This document shows positions 35,627-43,772 of a DNA stretch of 64,000 bases, piece by piece. Positions within the stretch are counted from its first letter, which is position 1; each line of letters opens with the position of its first letter. The stretch lies in contig NZ_JAKKFD010000003.1 in NCBI RefSeq assembly GCF_022229005.1, forward strand, positions 186,001-250,000, in the 5' to 3' direction. The stretch comes from Micromonospora trifolii. Lineage in GTDB: Bacteria > Actinomycetota > Actinomycetes > Mycobacteriales > Micromonosporaceae. The translations under genes were made by a program, and so were the position numbers. Under the pieces are notes generated by a model. It was given only the letters and a program-made list of their open reading frames with translations. It did no database searches and was not told where the DNA came from.

Positions 35627-36715
35627 GTGCGGACCGTCCAGTCCGCCGACCCCGCTGCTGACCGTGACCGCTACCTGGATCTGTTGCGGACGATCGCCCT
35701 GGTCCGCGTCGTGCTCTTCCACGTCACCGGCTGGATCTGGCTGAGCCTGCTGGTGCCGGCGATGGGTCTGATGTTCGGCATCGCCGGTTCGTTGATGGCG
35801 GCTTCACTCGACCGGCACGGTCCGTCGGCGGTGCGCCGGCGGCTGCGCCGGCTGCTGTTGCCGTACTGGGCGTTCGGCGCGATCGCACTGGCGGTGCTCT
35901 CGGTCGGGTGGCGGCCGCTGCCGAGTGGCGTGGCTGGCTGGGCTGAACTGCTCTGGTGGGCGCTACCCCTGCGGGTGCCGCCGGTGGGTGGGCAGTCCTG
36001 GGCCTGGGTGTTCCACGTCGGGCTCTGGTACGTCGTCACCTATCTGTGGTTGGTGCTGCTCTCCCCGGTGCTGCTGCGGCTGTTCCGCCGCTGGCCCTGG
36101 CCCAGCATCGGTGTCGCCACCGCGCTGCCGGTCGGGATGCACCTCGGCGGTGTGCACGCCGGCTACTTCGTCGCCGCCTACCTGTCCTGCTGGCTGATGG
36201 GCTTCGCCCACCACGACCGGTTGCTGCACCGCGTCCCGTGGCGCTGGTACGGCTGCCTCGTGGCCGGCCTCGCCGGGGTGGGCGGCACCTGGGTGGTGGC
36301 CGCCATGGTGACCGGCCGGGCCGTCGACCTCAACCACATCGCGGGTGGCACCACACTGTGGTCGATGGCCCTCGTCGCCGTGCTGCTGAGGGTGCAGCCC
36401 CGGTTCGCCGGCCGGGTGCCGGTGGGCGGCCTGCTCCGGGTGGTCAACGCCCGAGCGGTCACCATCTACCTGTGGCACATCCCGGCCAGCCTCGGGATGT
36501 TCCTGCTGCTCGCGCCGGTGCTGCAGTACAACTCGGTGGCCTCGATCGCGCTGCGACTGACCGGGGTGTGCCTACTGACCGCCGGGGCGGTGCTGCTGTT
36601 CGGCTGGATCGAGGACGTGGCCGCCCGGCGTACCCCGGCGCTTTTCCGCCCCGGGCCCGTTGGCCCCCGACGGTCCGTCGGGGGCAGGCACGTCAGAGCT
36701 GGCCGACGTCGGTGA
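35627..36715 (+). CDS. acyltransferase 3 family membrane protein
   Basis: A 362-residue (GTG 35627; an upstream GTG at 35567 is possible) polytopic protein with about ten helices. The opening RDRYLDLLRTIALVRVVLFH is the acyltransferase-3 (OafA/NodX) signature with its catalytic His. These enzymes transfer acyl groups to extracytoplasmic glycans or small molecules. GGCAGGGG precedes the chosen start. The 3' end overlaps the convergent helicase gene by 23 bases and contains a perfect terminator hairpin (36663-36685) within the coding sequence. Confidence 0.83.
   Translation: MRTVQSADPAADRDRYLDLLRTIALVRVVLFHVTGWIWLSLLVPAMGLMFGIAGSLMAASLDRHGPSAVRRRLRRLLLPYWAFGAIALAVLSVGWRPLPSGVAGWAELLWWALPLRVPPVGGQSWAWVFHVGLWYVVTYLWLVLLSPVLLRLFRRWPWPSIGVATALPVGMHLGGVHAGYFVAAYLSCWLMGFAHHDRLLHRVPWRWYGCLVAGLAGVGGTWVVAAMVTGRAVDLNHIAGGTTLWSMALVAVLLRVQPRFAGRVPVGGLLRVVNARAVTIYLWHIPASLGMFLLLAPVLQYNSVASIALRLTGVCLLTAGAVLLFGWIEDVAARRTPALFRPGPVGPRRSVGGRHVRAGRRR
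36663..36685 (-). terminator. terminator hairpin of the helicase gene, inside the convergent CDS
   Basis: GCCCCCGACG (36663-36672), loop GTC, CGTCGGGGGC (36676-36685): a perfect 10-base stem eight bases beyond the helicase stop, embedded in the acyltransferase 3' coding end. Confidence 0.6.
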
Positions 36716-39206
36716 TTCGCACGACCGCCGCACCGACCTCGTCCGAGGCCACCAGGTCGATCTCGGCGCTGATGCCCCAGTCGTGGTCGCCGTTGGGGTC
36801 GTCGAAGCTCTGGCGGACGGTCCACCGTTCCCGCCCCTGCTCGATCATGAGCAGCGCCGGACCGCGGGCGTCCGGCCCGACGCCGATCGAGTCGTACTCC
36901 TCGAAGTACGGCGCGAGCGCGTCGGCCCACGCGTCGTAGTCCCAGCCGTCCTCGGCGTCCAACTCGGCGAGCAGGTCCCAGCGGCGTAGCGCGGCCAGTT
37001 CGACGCGGCGGAACAGCGCGTTGCGCACCAGTACCCGGAACGCCCGCGCGTTGCGGGTCACCGCCGGCGGCCGATCGGTCAGGGCGGCGTGCGCCTGGGC
37101 CACCTCGGCCACGTCGGACGGGTTGCGCAGTCGCTCCCACTCGTCGATGAGACTGGAGTCGACCTGGCGGACCAGCTCGCCCAGCCACTCGATGAGGTCG
37201 ATCAGTTCCTCGGTCTTGGCGTCCTCGGGCACGGTCTGGCGCAGCGTCTTGTACGCGTCGGCCAGGTAGCGCAGGACGAGACCTTCCGAGCGGGTCAGCC
37301 CGTAGAACTGCACGTACTCGGTGAAGGTCATGGCCCGCTCGTACATGTCCCGGACGACGGCCTTGGGGGAGAGCTGGTGGTCGGCGACCCAGGGGTGCCC
37401 CTGCCGGTACATCTCGTACGCGGCCTCCAGCAGCTCGGCCAGGGGCTTCGGGTGGGTCACCTCGTCGAGCAGCTCGATGCGCGCCTCGTACTCGATGCCC
37501 TCGGCCTTCATGGCGGCGACCGCCTCGCCGCGCGCCTTGAACTGCTGCGCGGAGAGGATCTGTCGGGGGTCGTCGAGGATCGACTCGATGACGCTCAGCA
37601 CGTCGAGCGCGTACGACGGCGACTCGGCGTCGAGCAGCTCGATGGTGGCCAGCGCGAGGGGGGAGAGCGGCTGGTTGAGGGCGAAGTCGAGCTGGAGGTC
37701 GACGGTGAGTCGGATCCGCCGGCCGGTCTCGTCCGGCTCGGGCAGCTCCTCGACGACCCCGCCGGCCCGCAGAGCCCGGTAGATCGCGATCGCCCGGCGG
37801 ATGTGCCGGCGCTGCGCGGTGGGCTCCTCGTGGTTGTCGGTGAGCAGGTGCCGCATCGCTGTGAACGCGTCCCCGGGCCGGCCGATGACGTTGAGCAGCA
37901 TCGAGTGGCTGACCTGGAAGCTGGAGGTCAGTGGCTCCGGCTCGGCGTCGACGAGCCGGTCGAAGGTGGGCTGGCCCCAGCCGATCGAGCCCTCCGGCGG
38001 CTTCTTGCGCACCACCTTGCGCCGCTTCTTCGGGTCGTCACCGGCCTTCGCGAGGGCCTTCTCGTTGTCGATGACGTGCTCCGGGGCCTGCACCACGACC
38101 CGGCCGATGGTGTCGTAGCCGGCCCGGCCGGCCCGCCCGGCGATCTGGTGGAACTCCCGGTTCTTGAGCAGTCGGGTACGGACCCCGTCGTACTTGGACA
38201 GCCCGGTGAACAGCACGGTGCGGATCGGCACGTTGATGCCGACGCCGAGGGTGTCGGTGCCGCAGATGACCTTCAGCAGCCCGGCCTGGGCGAGGGTCTC
38301 CACCAGGCGGCGGTACTTGGGCAGCATGCCGGCGTGGTGCACGCCGATGCCGTGCCGGACCAGCCGGGAGAGCGTCTTGCCGAAGCCGGCGGTGAACCGG
38401 AAACCGCCGATCGCCTCGGCGATCATGTCCTTCTCGGCCCGGGTGCAGACGTTGACGCTGGTCAGCGCCTGGGCGCGTTCCAGCGCGGCGGCCTGGGTGA
38501 AGTGCACCACGTACACCGGGGCCTGCTTGGTCTCCAGCAGTTCCTCAAGCGTCTCGTGCAGTGGCGTCATCGCGTACGAGAAGATGAGCGGGACCGGCCG
38601 CTCCGCCGTGCGGACGACGGCCGTGGGCCGCCCGGTGCGCCGGGTCAGGTCGTCGACGAAGCGGGTGGTGTCCCCCAGCGTGGCGGACATCAGGATGAAC
38701 TGGGCCTGCGGCAGCTCGATGATCGGCACCTGCCACGCCCAGCCCCGGTCGGGCTCGGCGTAGAAGTGGAACTCGTCCATGATCACCTGGCCGACGTCGG
38801 CCTTCGTGCCCTCGCGCAGCGCCAGGTTCGCCAGGATCTCAGCCGTGCAGCAGATGATCGGGGCGTCGGCGTTGACGCTGGCGTCGCCGGTGAGCATGCC
38901 GACGTTCTCGGCGCCGAAGACCTCGCAGAGAGCGAAGAACTTCTCCGACACCAACGCCTTGATCGGCGCGGTGTAGAAGGTCGTCCGGCTGTCGGCGAGG
39001 GCCGCGAAGTGCGCGGCGATCGCCACCAGGCTCTTGCCCGAGCCGGTGGGCGTATTCATGATCAGGTTGGCGCCGGAGACGATCTCGATGACCGCCTCTT
39101 CCTGATGGGGGTAGAGGTCGAGGCCGCGCTCCTTCGCCCAGCCGGCGAACGCGTCGAAGAGGGTGTCGGGGTCGGCGCTTGTCGGCAGCGCGGCGGTGAG
39201 CGTCAT
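36693..39206 (-). CDS. Ski2-like DEAD/DEAH-box helicase (DUF3516 type)
   Basis: An 837-residue superfamily 2 helicase. Walker A is TGSGKS (54-59), motif II reads D144-E-F-H147, motif III is LMSATLGD and motif VI HQIAGRAGRAGYD. The C-terminal half (from about residue 480) matches the actinobacterial DUF3516 extension. Members are thought to be RNA helicases in RNA turnover. The ATG at 39206 starts MTLTAALPTSADPDTLF. It is convergent with the acyltransferase and 112 bases downstream of trmB on the same strand. Confidence 0.9.
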   Translation of the reverse strand: MTLTAALPTSADPDTLFDAFAGWAKERGLDLYPHQEEAVIEIVSGANLIMNTPTGSGKSLVAIAAHFAALADSRTTFYTAPIKALVSEKFFALCEVFGAENVGMLTGDASVNADAPIICCTAEILANLALREGTKADVGQVIMDEFHFYAEPDRGWAWQVPIIELPQAQFILMSATLGDTTRFVDDLTRRTGRPTAVVRTAERPVPLIFSYAMTPLHETLEELLETKQAPVYVVHFTQAAALERAQALTSVNVCTRAEKDMIAEAIGGFRFTAGFGKTLSRLVRHGIGVHHAGMLPKYRRLVETLAQAGLLKVICGTDTLGVGINVPIRTVLFTGLSKYDGVRTRLLKNREFHQIAGRAGRAGYDTIGRVVVQAPEHVIDNEKALAKAGDDPKKRRKVVRKKPPEGSIGWGQPTFDRLVDAEPEPLTSSFQVSHSMLLNVIGRPGDAFTAMRHLLTDNHEEPTAQRRHIRRAIAIYRALRAGGVVEELPEPDETGRRIRLTVDLQLDFALNQPLSPLALATIELLDAESPSYALDVLSVIESILDDPRQILSAQQFKARGEAVAAMKAEGIEYEARIELLDEVTHPKPLAELLEAAYEMYRQGHPWVADHQLSPKAVVRDMYERAMTFTEYVQFYGLTRSEGLVLRYLADAYKTLRQTVPEDAKTEELIDLIEWLGELVRQVDSSLIDEWERLRNPSDVAEVAQAHAALTDRPPAVTRNARAFRVLVRNALFRRVELAALRRWDLLAELDAEDGWDYDAWADALAPYFEEYDSIGVGPDARGPALLMIEQGRERWTVRQSFDDPNGDHDWGISAEIDLVASDEVGAAVVRITDVGQL

Positions 39207-39318
39207 AGCCTGTCCATGGTGCCTGGATCATGCCCCGGTACGCCAACCCGGCCCGCACCGGACCCCCGTCCGGGCGTCCCGAACGCGCCGCCATGTTCCG
39301 GTTCGGGTGTTTCGCCGC

Positions 39319-40026
39319 TCACCGTCGGCGGTAGAGCAGGTCGGCGACCGGCCGATCGGCAGTGATCGCCCGCCGCTCGAACTTCGTCACCGGGCGGTGC
39401 GCCGGACGCGGCGCGAAGCCGCCGTACGCGTCCACCAGCTCCGGGTCGGCCTCCAGGGTCTCCCGCATCGCCTCGGCGTACTCGGCCCAGTCGGTCGCGC
39501 AGTGCAGCATGCCGCCGGAGCGCAGCCGGGACCGCAGCAGCGCCACGTGCGCCGGCTGGATGATCCGCCGCTTGTGGTGGCGGGACTTCGGCCACGGGTC
39601 CGGAAAGAAGACGTGCACCGCGTCCAGCACGCCCTCGGGCAAGCCGCTGACCAGGGACAACGCGTCACCCTCCGCCACCCGCACATTGCGCAGGCCACCG
39701 CGCTCCACGAGGTGGAGCAGGTTGGCGATTCCCGGCGTGTGCACCTCGACCGCCAGATAATCTCGATCCGGGTCGGCGGCAGCCATCGCAGCGGTGGTGT
39801 CGCCCATGCCCGAGCCGATCTCCAGCACCACGGGCGCCCGGCGACCGAACAGGTCGGCCAGGTCGACGGGCACCACAGGGCCGTCCGGCACATCCAGGCC
39901 GTACGCGGGCCAGAGCCGGCTCAGCGCGTCGGTCTGCCGGTCGCTCATCCGACCCCGGCGGGGGTGGAACGTGCGGATCGTCCGGCTCACGGGCGGGACG
40001 GCGGGGTCATGGTCGGTGGCGGTCAC
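39319..40026 (-). CDS. trmB: tRNA (guanine-N7-)-methyltransferase
   Basis: A 235-residue SAM methyltransferase. The SAM motif is VVLEIGSGMGDTTAAMA. TrmB signatures are YLAVEVHTPGIANLL and HVFFPDPWPKSRHHKRRIIQ, which carries the catalytic Asp and the tRNA-binding basic run. It makes m7G46 in tRNA. GTG 40026 is chosen because upstream sequence lacks family similarity; no ribosome-binding site is visible, but TACGCT nine bases upstream could be a leaderless -10 box. It is divergent from the sortase pair. Confidence 0.92.
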   Translation of the reverse strand: MTATDHDPAVPPVSRTIRTFHPRRGRMSDRQTDALSRLWPAYGLDVPDGPVVPVDLADLFGRRAPVVLEIGSGMGDTTAAMAAADPDRDYLAVEVHTPGIANLLHLVERGGLRNVRVAEGDALSLVSGLPEGVLDAVHVFFPDPWPKSRHHKRRIIQPAHVALLRSRLRSGGMLHCATDWAEYAEAMRETLEADPELVDAYGGFAPRPAHRPVTKFERRAITADRPVADLLYRRR

Positions 40027-40159
40027 AGCGAACCGAGCGTACGCGACGCCGCCGGCGGATCGGGTGTGATGTGCGACCGGAAATGAGAGGATCCAACTGG
40101 TACGGCAGGTCGGGTGCTCCACTGCCCGGCCGGGCCGCACGGCGTCGAGAGGGGGCATC

Positions 40160-40747
40160 GTGACAGTGACCCGCGGCGTCGTGACCCTGTCCCTGGTTGC
40201 AGTGCTCGCCGGCCCCCTGCTGGCCGCCACGCCCGCTCTCGCGGCGCCCCAGCCTGCCGCCGTCGCCTTCGCGCCCGCACCGCAGCCGGAAGGGCCGCCC
40301 GGTTCAGCGCCTCAACCGACGCCGGCGGTGGACATCTTCGTCGAGGTGAGCCCCAGCACTGTGCAGCCCGGCTACCTGGTCGGCATCCGGGCCAGTTGTC
40401 GCGACAACTCGGTGGGCGCCACAGTGGTCTCGGACGCGTTCGGGGCGGTCGGTGTGCAGCCACAGCGCGGGGTGCTCACCGCCGCGCCGATGGTCCGCGA
40501 GCGCACCCGCCCCGGCAACTACCGGGTCAAGCTGGAGTGCCGCGACGGCGAGACCGCCTCGACGATGCTTCAGGTGGTCAAGAAGGTCCCCGTCCAACCC
40601 AGCCGTGGTCCGGCGACCGGCTTCGGTGGGAGCACCGGCGGGATGACCGGAAAGCTGCTGCTGCCCGGCGGCGCGGCACTGATCATCACCGGGCTGATCG
40701 TCGCCGTGATGGCGTTGCGCCGCCCCCGAGCCGCCACGCGTCGCTGA
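40160..40747 (+). CDS. secreted protein with C-terminal anchor, partner of class F sortase
   Basis: A 195-residue protein: signal peptide (VTLSLVAVLAGPLLAATPALA, cleavage about residue 29), Pro/Ala-rich linker, one beta-sandwich-like domain (VDIFVEVSPSTVQPGYLVGI with two cysteines), then a GPATGFGGSTGG stretch, a hydrophobic helix and the tail ALRRPRAATRR. The C-terminus has the layout of a sorting signal but lacks LPXTG; PATGFGG may be the motif used by the neighbouring sortase. GTG 40160 is preceded by GAGAGGGGG. The sortase begins nine bases after its stop. Confidence 0.75.
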   Translation: MTVTRGVVTLSLVAVLAGPLLAATPALAAPQPAAVAFAPAPQPEGPPGSAPQPTPAVDIFVEVSPSTVQPGYLVGIRASCRDNSVGATVVSDAFGAVGVQPQRGVLTAAPMVRERTRPGNYRVKLECRDGETASTMLQVVKKVPVQPSRGPATGFGGSTGGMTGKLLLPGGAALIITGLIVAVMALRRPRAATRR

Positions 40748-40755
40748 GGCCCGCC

Positions 40756-41577
40756 ATGACGATCTTCCGCCCCACGCCGCCTCCGGCAGGTGCGCGCCCG
40801 CCAAGTCCCCATCGCCCGCCACATCTCCAGCGCCCGCCGGATCCCGATCGCCCGCCGGATCCCGATCGCCCGCCGGATCCCGATCGCCCGCCGGATCCCG
40901 ATCGCCCGTCGGTGGCCGCGCGTCCGCCGACCGCCGTCGCACCCCGGCGTAGTCGCCCCTCCGGCCGCAGCCCCTGGTCCGTACCGTTGGCTGTGGTGTT
41001 GGTGTTGGCCGGGGTCTTCGCCACCGGGGCGGGGCTGGGCCGTTCGGTCGGCCCGTTCGACCTGGCCCCGACCGGCGGTGACCGACCGGCCCGCAGTGCG
41101 TCGGTCGGCTTGTCCGCCAGTCGCCCGGTGCGGCTCTCGGTGCCGGCGATCAAGGTGACCGCGCCGGTGGCACCCGTCGGGCAGGCGCGCGACGGCTCAA
41201 TCGCCGTACCGCCGTTGGAGCGGCACAACGAGACCGGCTGGTACGACCGGGGGCCCACCCCCGGTGAGCCTGGCCCGGCGGTGATCGTCGGGCACGTGGA
41301 CACGAAGACCGGCCCGTCGGTCTTCTACGACCTGGGCAAGTTGCACCCCGGCGACCTGATCGAGGTGGCCCGGGCGGACGAGTCGGTGGTGGTGTTCCGG
41401 GTCGACACCGTGGAGCACTTCCCGAAGGACCAGTTGCCCGCCGAGCGGATCTACGGCAACGACGGGCCACCCGGGCTGCGGTTGATCACCTGCGGTGGGC
41501 AGTTCATCGGGGGCCGCACCGGCTACGCCGACAACGTCATCGCCTTCGCCACCCTGCAGTCCTCCCGCAAGTCCTGA
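40756..41577 (+). CDS. class F sortase
   Basis: A 273-residue sortase. The N-terminus is a Pro/Asp/Arg-rich cytoplasmic segment with PPDPDR repeats (about 27-51), then a membrane helix (about 75-95). The catalytic domain has H180 (IVGHVDTKTGPSVFYDLGKL), C246 (LITCGGQF) and R254 (GGRTGYADNVI), the His-Cys-Arg triad. It would cleave and anchor a secreted substrate at the cell wall, most simply the protein encoded just upstream. GAGGC precedes the ATG. The hairpin at 41616 follows the stop. Confidence 0.9.
   Translation: MTIFRPTPPPAGARPPSPHRPPHLQRPPDPDRPPDPDRPPDPDRPPDPDRPSVAARPPTAVAPRRSRPSGRSPWSVPLAVVLVLAGVFATGAGLGRSVGPFDLAPTGGDRPARSASVGLSASRPVRLSVPAIKVTAPVAPVGQARDGSIAVPPLERHNETGWYDRGPTPGEPGPAVIVGHVDTKTGPSVFYDLGKLHPGDLIEVARADESVVVFRVDTVEHFPKDQLPAERIYGNDGPPGLRLITCGGQFIGGRTGYADNVIAFATLQSSRKS
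40831..40902 (+). repeat. 18-base tandem repeat encoding PPDPDR
   Basis: Four perfect copies of CGCCCGCCGGATCCCGAT within the sortase coding sequence, with one degenerate copy upstream (40813-40830). Each adds six residues to the cytoplasmic N-terminus, so copy-number change would stay in frame. Confidence 0.95.
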
Positions 41578-41615
41578 GACCGACTCCGGCTGGCCCACCG
41601 GCGCCCGGCGGAGTT

Positions 41616-41692
41616 TGATCGACTCGGGTTCATTGAAGTCGCGGTATCGGGCCGACCGGGACACCCCGATTTCCTTGAACCCGAGTGGATCA
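41616..41692. repeat. inverted repeat, type B hairpin (copy 2)
   Basis: Arms 41616-41637 and 41671-41692 pair at 19 of 22 positions. The left arm (TGATCGACTCGGGTTCATTG, then AAGTCGCGG) is nearly the same as at 16243. It lies between the convergent sortase and hydrolase genes and may terminate both. Confidence 0.85.
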
Positions 41693-41724
41693 CGTCGGCG
41701 GCGGGCGCCGGCCCAGCGTCGGCG

Positions 41725-42600
41725 TCAGTCCAGGAAGGCCAGAAGCTGGCGGGTGGTCTCGTCGGGAGCCTCCTCCGGGATGAAGTGCCCGACCGGGACC
41801 GGCTCGCCGCGCACGTCGTCGGCCCATTCCCGCCAGATCGCGAGCGGGTCGTCGTAGAGCTTCGCGACCTGGCCGTGTTGGCTCCAGAGGAACAGCACCG
41901 GGCAGGTGATCTTCCGTTTGCCGCGATCCGCCTCGTCCTGCTGGTAGTCGAGCGTCGCGGCGGCGCGGAACTCCTCGCAGATCGCGTGCACGGTGGCGGG
42001 GTCGCTGAACTGCTTGACGTACGCCGCCCGGACCTCGGCGGGGAAGGCGTCCTTCACCTTGGGCCAGGTGTCGAGCATGAAGTCGACGAGCACCGCGGGC
42101 GCCGCCTTGATGAACTGCTCAGGCACCGGCGCTGGTGCCGCCAGGAAGGACCAGACCCAGTAGGAGAGGCTGAACGTCTTGTCGGCGCGGTTGTAGACGT
42201 CGCCGATGGGCACCACGTCCATCACTGCCAGCCGGGTGACGGCGTCGGGTTCGTCCAGCGCGAGACGGTAGGCGCAGCGGGCCCCACGATCGTGGCCGAC
42301 GACTCGGAACTGTTCGTGGCCCAGACTCCGCATCACGGCGACCTGGTCGCGGGCGATGGCGCGCATGCCGTACGGCTCGTGATCCGGACTGCTCGGCGGC
42401 TTGCCGCTGTCGCCCCAGCCCCGCAGGTCGGTGGCGACGACCGTGTAGTTCTCGGCGAGCCGTGGCGCGACCTGGTGCCACATGAGGTGCGTCTCGGGGA
42501 TGCCGTGCAGCAGCAGAACGGGCGGCCCGCTTCCGCCTCGGCGCCCGTGGATGGTCGCGCCGGGTGTCTCGATGTCGAATTCCTCGAATCCGTCGAACAC
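41725..42600 (-). CDS. alpha/beta hydrolase, fluoroacetate/haloacetate dehalogenase-like
   Basis: A 291-residue alpha/beta hydrolase with an aspartate nucleophile. HGIP (32-35) is the oxyanion region, and GHDRGAR gives D104 with R105 and R108. D128 and H272 complete the triad. These positions agree with fluoroacetate dehalogenase (D104, R105, R108, D128, H271, as I recall from the Burkholderia enzyme). Trp150 is also kept, but the halide-pocket His149 is Val and the pocket Tyr (about 212) is Phe211, so the substrate may differ. GTG 42600 follows GGGGGA. Epoxide hydrolase is the main alternative. Confidence 0.82.
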   Translation of the reverse strand: MFDGFEEFDIETPGATIHGRRGGSGPPVLLLHGIPETHLMWHQVAPRLAENYTVVATDLRGWGDSGKPPSSPDHEPYGMRAIARDQVAVMRSLGHEQFRVVGHDRGARCAYRLALDEPDAVTRLAVMDVVPIGDVYNRADKTFSLSYWVWSFLAAPAPVPEQFIKAAPAVLVDFMLDTWPKVKDAFPAEVRAAYVKQFSDPATVHAICEEFRAAATLDYQQDEADRGKRKITCPVLFLWSQHGQVAKLYDDPLAIWREWADDVRGEPVPVGHFIPEEAPDETTRQLLAFLD

Positions 42601-42815
42601 GGCCGGGATCCCCCGCGACTGCCTGGATTGCCGGTGCCGACGTGGTGCCGGGCGCGGCAATGGTGGTTGATGGCCTGGCAGCCTCGATCCTGCCGGCCCG
42701 CTACGACGGACGCTATCAGCGCGAACCGCCTCCCGCCTGGGGTTCAATCGTGCACAGGATCCTGGCCGGCATCATGGCGCGGCGTGGTGGCGAGATATTC
42801 GAAAGGTGATGTTCG

Positions 42816-43361
42816 GTGAGCATGCTCGGTGACTTCGCGCGGCTCGACCCCGAGACGTTCGCGCGGCTCCGAGACACCCCCATCGAGGCCTACCGTCAGC
42901 TCACTACCTTGCCCGATGCGAGCAGGCTGAACCTGGACTCGGCGGATGCACGACTGACCGACCTGATGAATGCTGCGCATTTCCCGATCAACCCCATCCC
43001 GGCCGGATCGCCCTATCCCGATGAGCGCACCGCCTGGGGTGCGGAGGGCGATTCTCGATGCTTGGCGGTCGACGAGGTCACTCAGGCGGCCCGGCACCTG
43101 AGTCGGACCCCGTTCAACGTCCTCAAACCCCACCTGCGGCAGGTGCTCGAGGCGGAGGAGGGGGTCTTGGTCGATCTTGACCCCGGTTCTCCTCGCTACC
43201 TGGAGCCGCTGTGGCCTGCGGAGGTCAGGGCCTGGTCAAGATCGTGCTCGAACCAGGATGTAGTGGCCTCGCGCTGCGAGGAGGGAACTACATCCAGGAT
43301 CGAGCACGATCAAGGCGCTGGCTGCCGCTCCATATCCGCATCGAGGCCCCGACGAGCCTGA
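42816..43361 (+). CDS. DUF1877 (YfbM-like) protein with C-terminus replaced by a repeat
   Basis: A 181-codon frame. Residues 1-140 look like a DUF1877 protein: MSMLGDFARLDPETFARLRD, then CLAVDEVTQAARHLS (the family LDIDKAWHALHFLL region) and LDPGSPRYLEPLWPAEVRAW. Exactly at residue 141 the frame enters the type C hairpin and reads on through it to a stop at 43361, so the usual C-terminal end (about 20 residues) is missing. The gene may be a recent pseudogene or make an altered protein. GAAAGGTGA precedes GTG 42816. The function of DUF1877 is unknown. Confidence 0.6.
   Translation: MSMLGDFARLDPETFARLRDTPIEAYRQLTTLPDASRLNLDSADARLTDLMNAAHFPINPIPAGSPYPDERTAWGAEGDSRCLAVDEVTQAARHLSRTPFNVLKPHLRQVLEAEEGVLVDLDPGSPRYLEPLWPAEVRAWSRSCSNQDVVASRCEEGTTSRIEHDQGAGCRSISASRPRRA
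43238..43314. repeat. inverted repeat, type C hairpin (copy 3)
   Basis: The left arm from 43238 (AAGATCGTGCTCGAACCAGG, then ATGTAGTGGCCTCGC) is close to copies 1 and 2. The right arm (to 43314) pairs over the outer 25 bases but has a GGCC-to-TTCCC change and an insertion near the loop, so this copy is diverging. It lies inside the 3' part of the DUF1877 reading frame. Confidence 0.85.
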
Positions 43362-43437
43362 ACGCCCCGACCCATCGAGGCTCGGCAAAGGTCGGGGCGG
43401 GGACTTCGTCCGCGTCTGCGAGGCTGGCGGCAGGTGG

Positions 43438-43755
43438 CTAGGGCTGGGGGACGTGCAGCGCGACCTCGAACTCCAGCAGGCTGGCGCCGGTGGAGACCGG
43501 GGGACGGGGCTTGTCGCCGGGGGCGGGGGCGTGGGCGGCGCGCGAGGGACCGGCGGCCCACGCCTGGAACGCTTCTTCGTTCTCCCACTTCGTGTAGACG
43601 AAGTAGCGGGTCTCACCGGCCACCGGGCGGAGGAGTTCGAAGCCGAGGAAACCGGGGGAGTTCTCCACAGTGCCGGCCCGGGCGGCGAACCGCTTCTCCA
43701 GCTCCGCGCCGCCACCGGGCGGGACGTCGATTGCGTTGATCTTCACGACTGCCAT
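43438..43755 (-). CDS. antibiotic-biosynthesis-monooxygenase fold protein, MhuD/IsdG-like haem oxygenase
   Basis: A 105-residue dimeric ferredoxin-like ABM protein. Asn7, Trp66 and His75 fall at the same positions as the catalytic Asn7, Trp66 and haem-ligand His75 of Mycobacterium tuberculosis MhuD. Other family features are the SPGFLGFELLRP strand and ETRYFVYTKWENEEAFQAW. It may therefore open haem and release iron in the cytoplasm. The last 25 residues are Pro-rich. Its operon context (17 bases upstream of its start lies the xth stop on the same strand) does not itself point to haem. Confidence 0.82.
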   Translation of the reverse strand: MAVVKINAIDVPPGGGAELEKRFAARAGTVENSPGFLGFELLRPVAGETRYFVYTKWENEEAFQAWAAGPSRAAHAPAPGDKPRPPVSTGASLLEFEVALHVPQP

Positions 43756-43772
43756 CTGCCCACCCTAGCCAC

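Noticed and set aside
40813..40902. CRISPR-like array of short repeats
   Set aside because: The units are directly adjacent with no spacers and lie in frame within the sortase gene.
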